Shown: positions 47,597-58,756, numbered from the stretch's first letter. The stretch is 64,000 bases of DNA from Pseudomonas sp. MRSN 12121 (GCF_000931465.1 NZ_CP010892.1:2294001-2358000), one strand, 5' to 3'. The notes: generated by a model not told the origin, from the letters alone. Program-made: numbers and translations.

Positions 47597-47914
47597 ATGG
47601 AGGCCAGTGTGCAGATCGATTTGAACAACCCCGATGCCTTGACCTTCGAGGCGGTGCGCCAGTTGCTGGCATCGGCCAGTGACGATGTGCATACCCAGCT
47701 GCGTGTGACCAGGGCGGGCATCGCCTATATCTCGTCGGGAGTGGTCGGTGGCGCGGACATCGATGGCCTGCTGTTCAGGTTGGAAACCTGGGCGGCCGGT
47801 TCCGGTTATGTCGGACGGGTGGCAGCCAGCGATGAGGTCTGGGTCACGCAGATTCTCAATGCCTTGAGGCAGAACTGGCCCAAGCCGTCGTTCGATTACA
47901 TCGATATCTATTGA
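47597..47914 (+). CDS. Small protein of unknown function
   Basis: 105 residues if read from the ATG at 47597. A GTG at 47609 in the same frame has GGAGG 5 nt ahead and may be the true start (VQIDLNNPDAL). The protein is compact, acidic and cytoplasmic-looking (ITRAG-type strand LRVTRAGIAYISSGVVGGAD). No family is recognised. Confidence 0.66.
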   Translation: MEASVQIDLNNPDALTFEAVRQLLASASDDVHTQLRVTRAGIAYISSGVVGGADIDGLLFRLETWAAGSGYVGRVAASDEVWVTQILNALRQNWPKPSFDYIDIY

Positions 47915-48075
47915 GGGTGTACATATCCGGTCATGATTGTTGCCTGAAAGCATGGCCGTGCTTGATGCAGACTTGTCTGCTGTCCGGCCAAGAGGCTTTT
48001 GGCCAGTTCGTTTGTGAAACCAATAGCCGGAGTGGTTGTCGCACTATCTCTGCTTATTTTTGAAAAGGAGGCTTC

Positions 48076-48387
48076 ATGCCTTGGAAGCTCGCGTCGTTCG
48101 GTGCCTTGTTGGCTGCAGTGGTTTTGACCGGGTGCAGTACTTCTTCACCGGATAAGGAGCCGGTAGTGACCGAGGGCGGCCATAGCCGCTGTGAGGCGAA
48201 GGCGGCCGAATTCGCGATTGGCAAAAAAGCCTCGCCTGAGCTGCTGGAGCAAGCGCGCACCCGCGCCGGGGCGCAGAACGCTCGTATCCTCAAGCCGAAT
48301 GACATGATTACGCTGGAGTACCGCTCCGATCGGTTGAACCTCAACACCGATAACAATCTGGTGATTACCCGGGTCAATTGCGGCTGA
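48076..48387 (+). CDS. I78-family peptidase inhibitor, lipoprotein
   Basis: The 103 residues have signal MPWKLASFGALLAAVVLTGC with lipobox LTGC, then CEAKAAEFAIGKKASPELLE, QARTRAGAQNARILKPNDMI and TLEYRSDRLNL, a nearly full match to the inhibitor I78 pattern. I78 proteins inhibit serine proteases of the subtilisin/elastase type. Lipid anchoring suggests protection of the envelope. AAAAGGAGG precedes the ATG. Confidence 0.87.
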   Translation: MPWKLASFGALLAAVVLTGCSTSSPDKEPVVTEGGHSRCEAKAAEFAIGKKASPELLEQARTRAGAQNARILKPNDMITLEYRSDRLNLNTDNNLVITRVNCG

Positions 48388-48414
48388 TTGCATCGGCACT
48401 TTTGCAACCGGCAT

Positions 48415-48447
48415 AAAAAACCCCGTCACATGGACGGGGTTTTTTTA
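48415..48447. terminator. Bidirectional terminator
   Basis: ACCCCGTC-CACAT-GGACGGGGT (A and T runs on both sides) between the convergent I78 and cold-shock genes. Confidence 0.93.
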
Positions 48448-48460
48448 GCTCGCTGAGAAA

Positions 48461-48673
48461 TTACTCAGGGCGAACTTGTGCAGCTTGCATACCCTTTTGG
48501 CCTTTCTCAGCCACGAAGGAAACGGTCTGGCCTTCTTTCAGGCTTTTGAAACCGTCGCTTTCAATAGCTTTGAAGTGTACGAACAGGTCGTCACCGCCAC
48601 CTTGAGGAGTGATGAAGCCGAAGCCTTTTTCATCGTTGAACCATTTTACGGTGCCGGTTTGGCGATTAGACAT
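48461..48673 (-). CDS. Cold-shock-domain protein
   Basis: The 70 residues [20 protein letters not shown] and [15 protein letters not shown] carry both RNP motifs (KGFGFI and VFVHF-like LFVHF) of the CspA family, an RNA chaperone. The start at 48673 follows GGAGATAC; a longer in-frame start at 48736 is not typical. The upstream gene-free 290 nt (48674-48966) are long enough for the usual structured csp leader. Close to CapB of Pseudomonas, but the paralogue is not determined. Confidence 0.92.
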   Translation of the reverse strand: MSNRQTGTVKWFNDEKGFGFITPQGGGDDLFVHFKAIESDGFKSLKEGQTVSFVAEKGQKGMQAAQVRPE

Positions 48674-48966
48674 GGTGTATCTCCAAGAAACATATATTTT
48701 CAGTAGTACTGTGCTGCTCAGGCCAACTGGGCACACCGGGCTATCATAGTCGAAATGTTCGACTTGGGAGCCCCCCGGACATGCCGATTCCCAGGTGGTT
48801 GAGCCTGTTTTGTTGCTCTGGTTGGCTGAAGGCCCCGGTTTAAGGGGCTTTCGCTGAAAACAATCAGTGATAAAAAAAGCCGTAAAAGCTGCGTAAATTG
48901 TGAAAAACGCCCTGTTTTCCAGGCATGGCGAGCCTGGATAAGAGGTGCAGGGCGGGCCTTAAAGCC

Positions 48967-49266
48967 TTATTTCACCACCCGGCAGGCGGCAATGGCGTCC
49001 AGCGCCTTGGTTCTCAGCGCGGGATCCGGTTGCGTCTGCTTGCTCATGAGCTGCTTGATTTCATCGGTAGTGAATTTTTCGTTGAGCTTGTCCGCGCCAC
49101 AGGCACAGTGCTTTTCTGCGCTCTTCGCGTCGATGCTCTGGCTGGCGGCAGCCGTGCAATCCTTCATGTACTCGGCACGTACCCCGGCTGGCCAGGCGGC
49201 GTGTGCACTCAATGGCAGCAGCAAAGCCAGAGGGGCGGCGAGGGCGAACAGTTGGGTGAGGCGCAT
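48967..49266 (-). CDS. Exported cysteine-containing small protein
   Basis: The 99 residues begin with signal peptide MRLTQLFALAAPLALLLPLS, cleaved near AHA. The mature part has four cysteines (YMKDCTAAA, EKHCACGADKLNEKF, AACRVVK), which likely form two disulfides. GGAGAGC precedes the ATG at 49266. The fold is unknown. Upstream lies the thrS promoter region on the other strand. Confidence 0.72.
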   Translation of the reverse strand: MRLTQLFALAAPLALLLPLSAHAAWPAGVRAEYMKDCTAAASQSIDAKSAEKHCACGADKLNEKFTTDEIKQLMSKQTQPDPALRTKALDAIAACRVVK

Positions 49267-49614
49267 GAGTCGAGCTCTCCTGGGATGGAAATACAAGAAT
49301 GGTCATTCTCGGTGCATTTGAGACCTTGAGTACATATCAAGTTCACTTTCTTGCATAGAAAGCCCTGATACGCTTCTCCTGGCCGGAAGTACGGCGCGAT
49401 GACCGTTCATCTGTGCTAGGATGCCCGGCTCGGGCATTTCAGGTGTTTGGATGAGTTCTCATCCTCGCGCGGTCCATGCCTCTATTTTTTCCGATTTGAA
49501 CTCCAGTCACTCTGGTTCGTTTTGCCGGTTGGCCGCAAGGCTCCTGCCACTGTGAGGCAGGCGTTCATCAAGAACGGCCTGGATCGAACCGCGTACTGGC
49601 TCATCCCAACCCAC

Positions 49615-49635
49615 GTGACCTTTGGTAGGGGTCAC
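49615..49635 (+). promoter_or_regulatory. Hairpin just before the thrS ribosome site
   Basis: GTGACC pairs with GGTCAC around 9 nt, ending 5 nt before the GGAGAGGAGG ribosome site. thrS leaders of enterobacteria hold an autoregulatory operator here; whether this one does is unknown. Confidence 0.35.
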
Positions 49636-49654
49636 CACTAGGAGAGGAGGCGCC

Positions 49655-51577
49655 ATGCCCACTATTACTCTTCCCGACGGCAGTCAGCGTTCATTCGATC
49701 ATCCGGTTTCCGTAGCCGAGGTCGCCGCATCCATCGGTGCTGGTCTGGCCAAGGCCACCGTGGCCGGCAAGGTCAATGGCAAGCTGGTCGATGCCTGCGA
49801 TCTGATCGACAGCGACGCGACCCTGCAAATCATCACGCCAAAGGATGAAGAAGGGCTGGAGATCATTCGCCACTCTTGCGCTCACCTGGTGGGTCATGCG
49901 GTCAAGCAGCTGTATCCGACCGCGAAGATGGTCATCGGTCCGGTGATCGATGAAGGCTTTTATTACGATATCGCCTACGAGCGTCCCTTCACGCCTGACG
50001 ATCTGGCGGCCATCGAGCAGCGCATGCAGCAGCTGATCGAGAAGGATTACGACGTCATCAAGAAAGTCACTCCGCGTGCCGAAGTGATCGAAGTGTTCAA
50101 GGCTCGCGGCGAAGACTACAAGCTGCGTCTGGTCGAGGACATGCCGAACGAACAGGCGATGGGCCTGTATTACCACGAAGAATACGTCGACATGTGCCGC
50201 GGTCCGCACGTGCCGAACACGCGTTTTCTCAAGTCTTTCAAACTGACCAAGCTGTCCGGCGCCTACTGGCGTGGTGATGCCAAGAACGAGCAGTTGCAGC
50301 GCGTCTACGGCACCGCCTGGGCCGACAAGAAGCAGCTGGCGGCTTACATCCAGCGGATCGAAGAGGCCGAGAAGCGCGATCATCGCAAGATCGGCAAGCG
50401 CCTTGGCCTGTTCCATACCCAGGAAGAAGCGCCGGGCATGGTCTTCTGGCACCCGAACGGCTGGACCCTGTACCAGGTACTCGAGCAGTACATGCGCAAG
50501 GTCCAGCGTGAAAACGGCTACCTGGAGATCAAGACCCCGCAAGTGGTCGATCGCAGCCTGTGGGAGAAATCCGGGCACTGGGCCAACTACGCCGAGAATA
50601 TGTTCACCACTGAGTCGGAAAGTCGCGACTACGCCATCAAGCCGATGAACTGCCCTTGCCACGTGCAGGTATTCAATCAAGGCCTGAAGAGCTACCGCGA
50701 ACTGCCGATGCGCCTGGCAGAGTTCGGTGCTTGTCACCGTAACGAGCCGTCCGGTGCATTGCACGGCATCATGCGTGTGCGTGCTTTCACTCAGGACGAT
50801 GCGCACATCTTCTGTACCGAAGAGCAGATGCAGGCTGAATCCGCCGCGTTCATCAAGCTGACCATGGATGTCTATGCCGACTTCGGCTTCAAGGACATCG
50901 AAATGAAGCTTTCCACTCGTCCTGAAAAGCGTGTGGGTTCCGACGAGCTGTGGGATCGCGCTGAAAACGCGCTGGCCGCTGCGCTGGACAGCGCTGGGTT
51001 GCCTTACGACCTGCAGCCGGGTGAAGGGGCGTTCTACGGTCCGAAAATCGAGTTCTCCCTGAAAGACTGCCTCGGTCGCGTCTGGCAGTGCGGTACCTTG
51101 CAGCTCGATTTCAACCTGCCGATTCGTCTGGGTGCCGAGTACGTTTCCGAAGATAACAGCCGTAAGCATCCAGTGATGCTGCACCGGGCGATCCTCGGCT
51201 CCTTTGAGCGTTTTGTCGGTATCCTGATCGAACATTACGAAGGGGCGTTCCCTGCGTGGCTGGCTCCGACCCAGGCCGTGGTGATGAATATCACTGATAA
51301 ACAGGCAGATTTTGCCCTCGAAGTGGAAAAAACCCTCAACCAAAGCGGATTTCGTGCCAAGTCTGACTTGAGAAATGAAAAGATCGGCTTTAAAATCCGC
51401 GAGCATACTTTGCTCAAGGTTCCCTATCTCTTGGTTATTGGAGATCGGGAAGTCGAGACGCAGACTGTCGCTGTGCGTACCCGTGAAGGGGCTGACCTGG
51501 GCTCGATGCCTGTCGCTCAGTTCTCGGAGTTCCTCGCACAAGCGGTTTCCCGGCGTGGTCGCCCAGATTCGGAGTAA
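49655..51577 (+). CDS. thrS: Threonyl-tRNA synthetase
   Basis: The 640 residues match the expected length. Domains: TGS at 1-61 ([20 protein letters not shown]), editing domain with [16 protein letters not shown], class II core with motif 2 ([15 protein letters not shown]), zinc ligand Cys in [10 protein letters not shown] and motif 3 ([17 protein letters not shown]), then the anticodon-binding domain. Ribosome site GGAGAGGAGG supports the ATG at 49655 over a GTG at 49622. It heads the thrS-infC-rpmI-rplT block. Confidence 0.97.
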   Translation: MPTITLPDGSQRSFDHPVSVAEVAASIGAGLAKATVAGKVNGKLVDACDLIDSDATLQIITPKDEEGLEIIRHSCAHLVGHAVKQLYPTAKMVIGPVIDEGFYYDIAYERPFTPDDLAAIEQRMQQLIEKDYDVIKKVTPRAEVIEVFKARGEDYKLRLVEDMPNEQAMGLYYHEEYVDMCRGPHVPNTRFLKSFKLTKLSGAYWRGDAKNEQLQRVYGTAWADKKQLAAYIQRIEEAEKRDHRKIGKRLGLFHTQEEAPGMVFWHPNGWTLYQVLEQYMRKVQRENGYLEIKTPQVVDRSLWEKSGHWANYAENMFTTESESRDYAIKPMNCPCHVQVFNQGLKSYRELPMRLAEFGACHRNEPSGALHGIMRVRAFTQDDAHIFCTEEQMQAESAAFIKLTMDVYADFGFKDIEMKLSTRPEKRVGSDELWDRAENALAAALDSAGLPYDLQPGEGAFYGPKIEFSLKDCLGRVWQCGTLQLDFNLPIRLGAEYVSEDNSRKHPVMLHRAILGSFERFVGILIEHYEGAFPAWLAPTQAVVMNITDKQADFALEVEKTLNQSGFRAKSDLRNEKIGFKIREHTLLKVPYLLVIGDREVETQTVAVRTREGADLGSMPVAQFSEFLAQAVSRRGRPDSE

Positions 51578-51579
51578 TT

Positions 51580-52128
51580 ATTATTAAGCGTGAAATGAGA
51601 CAAGATAAACGAGCTGCACCGAAAGCCCCGATCAACGAGAATATCTCGGCACGCGAGGTTCGGTTAATTGGCGCTGACGGCGAGCAGATTGGCATCGTCT
51701 CGATTGATGAAGCGCTTCGTATTGCTGAAGAAGCCAAGCTTGATCTGGTGGAAATCTCCGCCGACGCAGTCCCACCGGTTTGCCGTGTGATGGACTACGG
51801 CAAATCGATCTTCGAGAAAAAGAAGCAGATTGCCGCGGCGAAGAAAAACCAGAAGCAGATTCAGGTAAAAGAAATCAAGTTTCGTCCAGGGACGGAGGAA
51901 GGGGATTACCAGGTAAAACTACGCAACCTGGTACGTTTCCTGAGTGACGGGGACAGGGCCAAGGTATCCTTGCGATTCCGCGGCCGTGAGATGGCCCACC
52001 AGGAGCTGGGGATGGAACTCCTCAAGCGGGTTGAAGCTGACCTGCAAGAGTACGGTTCGGTCGAACAGCATCCTAAGATGGAAGGACGCCAGCTGATCAT
52101 GGTCATCGCCCCGAAAAAGAAGAAGTAA
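51580..52128 (+). CDS. infC: Translation initiation factor IF-3 (rare AUU start)
   Basis: IF-3 keeps 30S subunits free and checks the start codon. Read from ATT at 51580 the protein has 182 residues ([11 protein letters not shown]), normal for the genus; the first ATG (51595) would remove the conserved IKRE start. ATT triplets at 51577, 51580 and 51583 follow GGAG at 51571-51574. In E. coli an AUU start lets IF-3 repress its own synthesis. Core motifs: [38 protein letters not shown]. It begins within 3 nt of the thrS stop. Confidence 0.93.
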   Translation: MIKREMRQDKRAAPKAPINENISAREVRLIGADGEQIGIVSIDEALRIAEEAKLDLVEISADAVPPVCRVMDYGKSIFEKKKQIAAAKKNQKQIQVKEIKFRPGTEEGDYQVKLRNLVRFLSDGDRAKVSLRFRGREMAHQELGMELLKRVEADLQEYGSVEQHPKMEGRQLIMVIAPKKKK

Positions 52129-52188
52129 TCAACAGGGCACGGCAGGCCTTCTGATTATGTTTATCAACTGAATGCGGAGTATCCGAAC

Positions 52189-52383
52189 ATGCCAAAGATG
52201 AAAACCAAAAGTGGTGCTGCTAAGCGGTTTCTGAAAACTGCTAACGGCATCAAGCACAAGCACGCTTTCAAGAGCCACATCCTGACCAAAATGTCGACCA
52301 AGCGTAAGCGTCAACTGCGCGGTAGCAGCTTGCTGCATCCGTCTGACGTGGCAAAAGTCGAGCGCATGCTGCGCCTTCGTTAA
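52189..52383 (+). CDS. rpmI: Ribosomal protein bL35
   Basis: The 64 residues [20 protein letters not shown] and [16 protein letters not shown] are the full bL35 sequence, very basic. Placed between infC and rplT as usual. In enterobacteria L20 represses translation at the rpmI leader; the 60-nt infC-rpmI spacer could host such a site. Confidence 0.97.
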   Translation: MPKMKTKSGAAKRFLKTANGIKHKHAFKSHILTKMSTKRKRQLRGSSLLHPSDVAKVERMLRLR

Positions 52384-52413
52384 TTTTTGGATCAAGAATA
52401 GAGGAAGTAACTC

Positions 52414-52770
52414 ATGGCTCGTGTAAAGCGTGGCGTCATTGCCCGTAAGCGTCACAAAAAAATTCTGAAACTTGCTAAAGGCTACTACGGCGCGCGTTCC
52501 CGCGTATTCCGTGTTGCCAAGCAAGCGGTAATCAAGGCAGGCCAATACGCCTACCGTGACCGTCGTCAGAAAAAACGTCAGTTCCGCGCTCTGTGGATCG
52601 CTCGTATCAACGCTGGTGCTCGTATCAACGGTCTGTCCTACAGCCGTTTCATCGCCGGCCTGAAAAAAGCTTCCATCGAGATCGACCGTAAGGTTCTGGC
52701 TGATCTGGCAGTGAACGAAAAAGCGGCGTTTGCTGCGATTGTCGAGAAGGCTAAAGCCACTCTGGCTTAA
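52414..52770 (+). CDS. rplT: Ribosomal protein bL20
   Basis: The 118 residues [56 protein letters not shown] and [15 protein letters not shown] are diagnostic for bL20, a 23S rRNA-binding assembly protein. AGAGGAAG precedes the ATG. A strong hairpin follows before pheS. Confidence 0.97.
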   Translation: MARVKRGVIARKRHKKILKLAKGYYGARSRVFRVAKQAVIKAGQYAYRDRRQKKRQFRALWIARINAGARINGLSYSRFIAGLKKASIEIDRKVLADLAVNEKAAFAAIVEKAKATLA

Positions 52771-52826
52771 GTACCCTCGACAGTCACCCAGGCTCACCTT
52801 TGTGGGTTCTGGTGTTAAACGTCATA

Positions 52827-53896
<1,070 letters not shown>

Positions 53897-53932
53897 GTCG
53901 CACGCCCGTAACGAATCTTTCAGGAGAGCAGG

Positions 53933-56311
53933 ATGAAATTCAGTGAACAATGGCTGCGCGGCTGGGTAAGCCCGCAGGTAAGTCGCGACGAGCTGGTGGC
54001 TCGTCTGTCGATGGCCGGTCTTGAGGTCGATAGCGTAACGCCGGTTGCCGGTGTTTTCAGTGGTGTGGTGGTGGGCGAGGTGCTGAGCACCGAGCAACAT
54101 CCTGATGCCGATAAGCTGCGTGTTTGCCAGGTCAGCAACGGTACGGAAACTTTCCAGGTCGTGTGCGGTGCGCCCAATGTGCGTCCGGGCCTGAAGATTC
54201 CTTTCGCCATGATCGGTGCGGAGTTGCCTGGTGACTTCAAAATCAAGAAGGCCAAGCTGCGTGGCGTCGAGTCGAACGGCATGCTGTGTTCCCAGGCAGA
54301 GCTGCAAGTGGGCGAGGGCAACGACGGCCTGATGGAGCTGCCGGTGGATGCGCCGGTGGGCCAGGATTTTCGCGAATATATGGAGCTGGATGATGCCAGC
54401 ATCGAAGTCGACCTGACTCCGAACCGTGGCGATTGCCTCTCGCTGGCGGGTCTCGCTCGTGAAGTGGGCGCACTCTATGCCACGCCAGTCACTCGTCCGG
54501 CGGTGATATCTGTTGCGCCTGCGCACGACGAAGTACGGCCGGTGGAAGTGCTGGCCCCTGCGGCTTGCCCTCGTTATCTGGGCCGGGTTATTCGCAATGT
54601 CGATCTGTCCAAGCCGACTCCGTTGTGGATGGTCGAGCGTCTGCGACGTGCTGAAGTACGCAGTATCGACGCCGCGGTGGACATCACCAACTACGTAATG
54701 TTGGAGTTGGGGCAACCGCTGCATGCTTTCGATCTCGCTGAGATCAATGGTGGTATCCGTGTACGGATGGCCGAGGAGGGCGAGAAACTGGTCCTGCTCG
54801 ACGGCCAGGAAGTCACTCTGCGCAGCGATACTCTGGTCATCGCCGACCATACTCGTGCCCTGGCGATTGCCGGTGTCATGGGGGGCGAACACAGCGGCGT
54901 CACTGCTGGTACCCGCGATGTGTTCCTGGAAAGCGCGTTCTTCGATCAGATCGCTGTAGCGGGTAAAGCTCGCTCATACGGCCTGCACACTGATGCTTCG
55001 CACCGCTATGAGCGCGGTGTGGACTGGCAACTGGCCCGTGAGGCCATGGAGCGCGCCACAGGCTTGCTGCTGGAAATCACCGGAGGCGAAGCCGGTCCGA
55101 TCATCGAAGCGGTCAGCGAACAGCACTTGCCGTCGATTGCTCCGATCATTCTGCGCGCCGAGCGCATCAATCAGATGCTGGGCATGGAATTCGACGCAGC
55201 GGAAGTCGAGCGTCTGCTCGGTGCTCTGGGTCTGAAAATTTCTGCTGACGGTGTCGGCCAGTGGCGTGTCGAAGTGCCAAGCCACCGCTTCGATATCAGC
55301 CTGGAAGTGGATCTGATCGAAGAGCTGGCCCGCTTGTACGGTTACAACCGCCTGCCGGTTCGTTATCCGCAAGCCCGCCTGGCGCCTCAGGCCAAGGCTG
55401 AAGCTCGTAGCGACCTACCAGAGTTGCGCCGTCTGTTGGTAGCCCGTGGTTATCAGGAAGCTATTACTTACAGCTTCATCGATCCGAAACAATTCGAGCT
55501 GTTCAATCCAGGTGTAGAGCCGCTGTTGCTGGCCAATCCGATTTCCAACGATATGGCCGCCATGCGCTCGTCGCTGTGGCCTGGACTGGTCAAGGTACTG
55601 CAGCACAACCTGAACCGTCAGCAGGATCGTGTCCGGCTGTTCGAGAGCGGTTTGCGCTTCGTCGGCCAATTGGAAGGCCTGAAGCAGGAAGCGATGCTGG
55701 CGGGTGTGGTCTGCGGAAGCCGCATGCCGGAAGGTTGGGCGCAAGGCCGCGATGGCGTGGATTTCTTCGACGTCAAGGCGGATGTGGAAGCGGTATTGGG
55801 CTTTGCCGGTGCGCTGGATGCATTCACTTTCGTGCCAGGCAAGCATCCGGCGTTGCACCCGGGGCAAACCGCACGCATTGAGCGCGAAGGGCGTTTGGTC
55901 GGCTATATCGGCGCTATCCACCCTGAGTTGTCGAAAGCTCTCGGTCTCGACCGTCCGGTCTTCGTTTTCGAGTTGGTCCTGGCCGAAGTTGCGTCGGGTA
56001 AAATGCCGAAATTCCGTGAGTTGTCGCGCTTTCCTGAAGTGCGTCGTGACCTGGCCTTGCTGGCTGATCGCGAAGTTGCCGCCAGCGCGGTGCTGGATGT
56101 AATCCGTGAAAATGCAGGCGAATGGCTGACGGACCTCAGGTTGTTTGACGTGTACCAAGGTAAAGGCATTGATCCTCATAGAAAAAGCCTTGCGGTTGGC
56201 TTGACCTGGCAGCATCCATCGCGCACTCTTAACGACGATGAGGTGAACTCCACGACGCAAAATATCCTCACCTCGCTTGAACAAAGGTTGAACGCCACGT
56301 TAAGGAAGTGA
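53933..56311 (+). CDS. pheT: Phenylalanyl-tRNA synthetase beta subunit
   Basis: The 792 residues comprise an N-terminal tRNA-binding OB domain (about 40-150), B3/B4 editing domain (about 210-390, with LQ-rich DITNYVMLELGQPLHAFDL), B5 domain (about 400-475), pseudo-catalytic core and the C-terminal ferredoxin-like anticodon domain (SRFPEVRRDLALLADREVAA). AGGAGAG precedes the ATG. ihfA follows after 3 nt. Confidence 0.97.
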   Translation: MKFSEQWLRGWVSPQVSRDELVARLSMAGLEVDSVTPVAGVFSGVVVGEVLSTEQHPDADKLRVCQVSNGTETFQVVCGAPNVRPGLKIPFAMIGAELPGDFKIKKAKLRGVESNGMLCSQAELQVGEGNDGLMELPVDAPVGQDFREYMELDDASIEVDLTPNRGDCLSLAGLAREVGALYATPVTRPAVISVAPAHDEVRPVEVLAPAACPRYLGRVIRNVDLSKPTPLWMVERLRRAEVRSIDAAVDITNYVMLELGQPLHAFDLAEINGGIRVRMAEEGEKLVLLDGQEVTLRSDTLVIADHTRALAIAGVMGGEHSGVTAGTRDVFLESAFFDQIAVAGKARSYGLHTDASHRYERGVDWQLAREAMERATGLLLEITGGEAGPIIEAVSEQHLPSIAPIILRAERINQMLGMEFDAAEVERLLGALGLKISADGVGQWRVEVPSHRFDISLEVDLIEELARLYGYNRLPVRYPQARLAPQAKAEARSDLPELRRLLVARGYQEAITYSFIDPKQFELFNPGVEPLLLANPISNDMAAMRSSLWPGLVKVLQHNLNRQQDRVRLFESGLRFVGQLEGLKQEAMLAGVVCGSRMPEGWAQGRDGVDFFDVKADVEAVLGFAGALDAFTFVPGKHPALHPGQTARIEREGRLVGYIGAIHPELSKALGLDRPVFVFELVLAEVASGKMPKFRELSRFPEVRRDLALLADREVAASAVLDVIRENAGEWLTDLRLFDVYQGKGIDPHRKSLAVGLTWQHPSRTLNDDEVNSTTQNILTSLEQRLNATLRK

Positions 56312-56314
56312 CGT

Positions 56315-56617
56315 ATGGGGGCTCTGACGAAAGCTGAAATGGCCGAACGTCTCTACGAAGAGCTAGGCCTGAACAAACGCGAGGCCAAGGAATTGGTCGA
56401 GCTGTTTTTTGAGGAAATCAGGCACGCTCTCGAAGATAACGAACAGGTCAAATTGTCCGGTTTCGGTAACTTCGATCTTCGCGATAAACGCCAGCGTCCT
56501 GGCCGTAATCCGAAGACGGGTGAGGAAATCCCGATCACGGCACGCCGTGTGGTCACCTTTCGTCCAGGGCAGAAGTTGAAGGCCCGAGTTGAGGCTTATG
56601 CTGGAACCAAGTCATAA
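56315..56617 (+). CDS. ihfA: Integration host factor alpha subunit
   Basis: The 100-residue IHF/HU fold reads [20 protein letters not shown], then [20 protein letters not shown] and [20 protein letters not shown], which includes the DNA-intercalating Pro ([10 protein letters not shown]). It bends DNA with IhfB and is needed by many integrases, perhaps including the two islands here. The gene overlaps the next start by 20 nt. Confidence 0.97.
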   Translation: MGALTKAEMAERLYEELGLNKREAKELVELFFEEIRHALEDNEQVKLSGFGNFDLRDKRQRPGRNPKTGEEIPITARRVVTFRPGQKLKARVEAYAGTKS

Positions 56618-56954
56618 CGACGAGCTCCCGGTCATCCCGGGCAAGCGCTACTTCACCATCGGCGAAGTCAGCGAGCTCTGTGCGGTCAAACCGCATGTGC
56701 TGCGTTATTGGGAGCAGGAGTTTCCTCAGCTCAACCCCGTCAAGCGCCGCGGAAATCGCCGGTATTATCAGCGCCAGGATGTGCTGATGATCCGGCAGAT
56801 CCGCGCGCTGCTTTATGATCAGGGGTTCACCATTGGTGGCGCGCGCCTGCGTCTTTCCGGGGATGAGGCCAAAGACGACACCACCCAGTACAAGCAATTG
56901 ATCCGTCAGATGATCTCCGAATTGGAGGATGTCCTGATGGTTCTCAAGAAATAA
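56598..56954 (+). CDS. MerR-family transcriptional regulator
   Basis: The 118 residues include the helix-turn-helix [20 protein letters not shown] with [20 protein letters not shown], the MerR DNA-binding wing, then a dimerisation helix. There is no metal-binding cysteine loop. It always follows ihfA in Pseudomonas; the target is unknown. GAGG lies before the ATG at 56598. Confidence 0.92.
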   Translation: MLEPSHNDELPVIPGKRYFTIGEVSELCAVKPHVLRYWEQEFPQLNPVKRRGNRRYYQRQDVLMIRQIRALLYDQGFTIGGARLRLSGDEAKDDTTQYKQLIRQMISELEDVLMVLKK

Positions 56955-57044
56955 TTTCGGCTTTTAAAATACTTCCAAATTTCAAAAGCTTGCGATATAT
57001 TCTTGATCGCTTCGTTAAGAAGCGAACCCAGTAACACGCCTAGT

Positions 57045-57121
57045 CGGGGCGTAGCGCAGTCCGGTAGCGCACTAGCATGGGGTGCTAGGGGTCGAGTGTT
57101 CGAATCACTCCGTCCCGACCA
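57045..57121 (+). tRNA. tRNA-Pro (anticodon GGG), integration target of the second island
   Basis: 77 nt with acceptor CGGGGCG/CGTCCCG, anticodon loop ATGGGGT (GGG), T-arm GTGTTCGAATCAC and encoded ACCA end. An integrase gene begins 89 nt downstream, so this tRNA is the probable attachment gene. Confidence 0.96.
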
Positions 57122-57146
57122 TATTCCTGAGTAAAATCAGACACTT

Positions 57147-57174
57147 AAGCCGATCAGCCTGATCGGCTTTTTTG
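57147..57174 (+). terminator. Terminator after tRNA-Pro
   Basis: AAGCCGATCA and TGATCGGCTT pair around GCC, followed by TTTTTTG. Confidence 0.9.
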
Positions 57175-57209
57175 TGCCCGCGCAAAACCTGCGCAAAGAA
57201 TGCGCAAAA

Positions 57210-58322
57210 CTACCCGGTGATTTCGCTGATATTCAGGTCGGGGATTGCCTCCGACCAGACGATTTCAGCGTGGTCTCGTTGGTAGTTTTTGGTCATTGCT
57301 TCGCTTGCGTGACCGGCAATTTTCTGCCCATCTTTTCCGGCCTTCTGATACAGGTGCAGCGACAGCGCCCTGACCTCGTGAAAGCCCGGCATCTCTTCTT
57401 CCTTCCACCCTGCGTAGCACCCGGCGGCCTCACGGGCCTCCTTGAACGCACGCGTCAAATACCGCTCTTCAACCTTTGTCCAGTGATCCTTGGTCTGCGC
57501 CTGCTTCTGCTTCAGGCGATCAGGCTTACGATGCACCAGGTAGGGGGAGGCGATGTTGTCCCGGCATCGAGCGATAACGGCCTGCAGCTCATCGGTGATC
57601 AGAAAGCGAATCCAAGCTGCGTCAGTGGCCTTGGCCGTCTTCTTTTGCACCAGGTACAGGTATCCATCGCGAGCCCCGTCGAACCGCATGTCCAGGATGT
57701 CAGTCCGCCTCTGTGCTGTGATCAGGGCCAGGTCGATCGCATTCTTCAGCCAGTTGGGCGCCTTCTCGCGGATGGCCTTCAGGCCCTCTACGGTGTGGCG
57801 CTTGCGCTGCTTCTTCTCGATCCGGTTGATCGTGTTGGCGGCCGGGTTGTCAGGGCAAAGCCCCTTGGATGCGGCATGATTGAAGATGTCCACCAGCAAG
57901 GCTCGGCATTGATTCGCCGTGCGTGGGGTCAACTCGTCCAGCTGAGTGGCGATCATGCGGGTGGTGACCTGGTCTACAGTCTTGCCTGCAAACCACTTCC
58001 TGAACCGGCGGAAGTGCACTGCGTACAGCCCGAGGGTGCCTTTCGCTAGCTCCCTCGGCGGCAGCACATCCGCTTCGTACTTGTCGAGGAAACCCTCGAA
58101 GCTATCGCCTGGGCTGCCAATTACAGCGCTAATCAGGTCTGCGCCCCGCATAAATTCGAGGTTCAACTGTTTCGCGGCGTCAATGGCCTTCAGGCGATCC
58201 GAGCCGAAGGGGAAAAACTTCCCGTCGGAGGGCCGCCGGTAGCGATATGTGCCGCGCCGCGCGTCGAAGTACAGGTTCTGCGGAAGGCTCTTATTCGCGG
58301 CTTTGCGCGGCCGTGGCGCCAT
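57210..58322 (-). CDS. int: Tyrosine recombinase (phage integrase)
   Basis: The 370 residues have an N-terminal arm-binding domain (LPQNLYFDARRGTYRYRRPS), a core-binding domain at about 70-165 and a catalytic domain with Arg205 (TAQRRTD), a Lys near 227, His315-x-x-Arg318 (FHEVR), His338 (AGHAS) and Tyr347 (KNYQRDH). It is adjacent to tRNA-Pro in the orientation usual for tRNA-specific phage integrases. Its start overlaps the end of the excisionase gene by 1 nt. Confidence 0.96.
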   Translation of the reverse strand: MAPRPRKAANKSLPQNLYFDARRGTYRYRRPSDGKFFPFGSDRLKAIDAAKQLNLEFMRGADLISAVIGSPGDSFEGFLDKYEADVLPPRELAKGTLGLYAVHFRRFRKWFAGKTVDQVTTRMIATQLDELTPRTANQCRALLVDIFNHAASKGLCPDNPAANTINRIEKKQRKRHTVEGLKAIREKAPNWLKNAIDLALITAQRRTDILDMRFDGARDGYLYLVQKKTAKATDAAWIRFLITDELQAVIARCRDNIASPYLVHRKPDRLKQKQAQTKDHWTKVEERYLTRAFKEAREAAGCYAGWKEEEMPGFHEVRALSLHLYQKAGKDGQKIAGHASEAMTKNYQRDHAEIVWSEAIPDLNISEITG

Positions 58323-58534
58323 TACGCAGCTCCTTTCAATACCATCGAGACGAGATCATTGCCGCCCGACTTTGTGAGCGCGGCCCAATCAACGTACCAA
58401 AGCTTGCCAATCTGCTCGCCTGGGATTTTGCCGTTGCGGATGTAGTTGCGGATTGCCTGGGGGCAGGGTGGTGTTCCATTCTCCCCCCAGCGCCGGCGCT
58501 GAAACTCGCTGATCTTGATCAGTTCTTTACTCAT
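58322..58534 (-). CDS. Excisionase-like DNA-binding protein
   Basis: The 70 residues begin MSKELIKISEFQRRRWGENG, followed by PCPQAIRNYIRNGKIPGEQI and LWYVDWAAL, the winged-helix pattern of phage excisionases (small MerR-like fold). It is directly upstream of and overlapping int, the standard xis-int arrangement. It probably directs excision. Confidence 0.84.
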   Translation of the reverse strand: MSKELIKISEFQRRRWGENGTPPCPQAIRNYIRNGKIPGEQIGKLWYVDWAALTKSGGNDLVSMVLKGAA

Positions 58535-58552
58535 TGGATATTTCCTCGCGGC

Positions 58553-58756
58553 TCAGGGCCTGGCCCGCTGGATGATGTAAACGACGCAGCTGGCGACTGC
58601 GGCAAGCCACAGCATCGAACCAGCGAACGCGGCGATGAGGGCGGCATCGGTCCCGCTTTCCCACATTGCCGGGACTGCGTAGAAGAACCAGAGCAGGGTG
58701 ATCAGCAAGTAAGCCAGCAGGCCGACCAGGATCTCGAATAGCTTTTTTGCAGACAT
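58553..58756 (-). CDS. Small two-helix membrane protein
   Basis: The 67 residues have two membrane helices (LVGLLAYLLITLLWFFYAVP and AALIAAFAGSMLWLAAVASC) and a basic end IIQRARP. It lies just ahead of the xis-int pair. It could be a superinfection or lysis-related phage protein, but no family is recognised. Confidence 0.68.
   Translation of the reverse strand: MSAKKLFEILVGLLAYLLITLLWFFYAVPAMWESGTDAALIAAFAGSMLWLAAVASCVVYIIQRARP

Noticed and set aside
49691..51541. A 616-codon open frame antisense to thrS
   Set aside because: thrS is complete with all synthetase motifs; no ribosome site or domain for the antisense frame.
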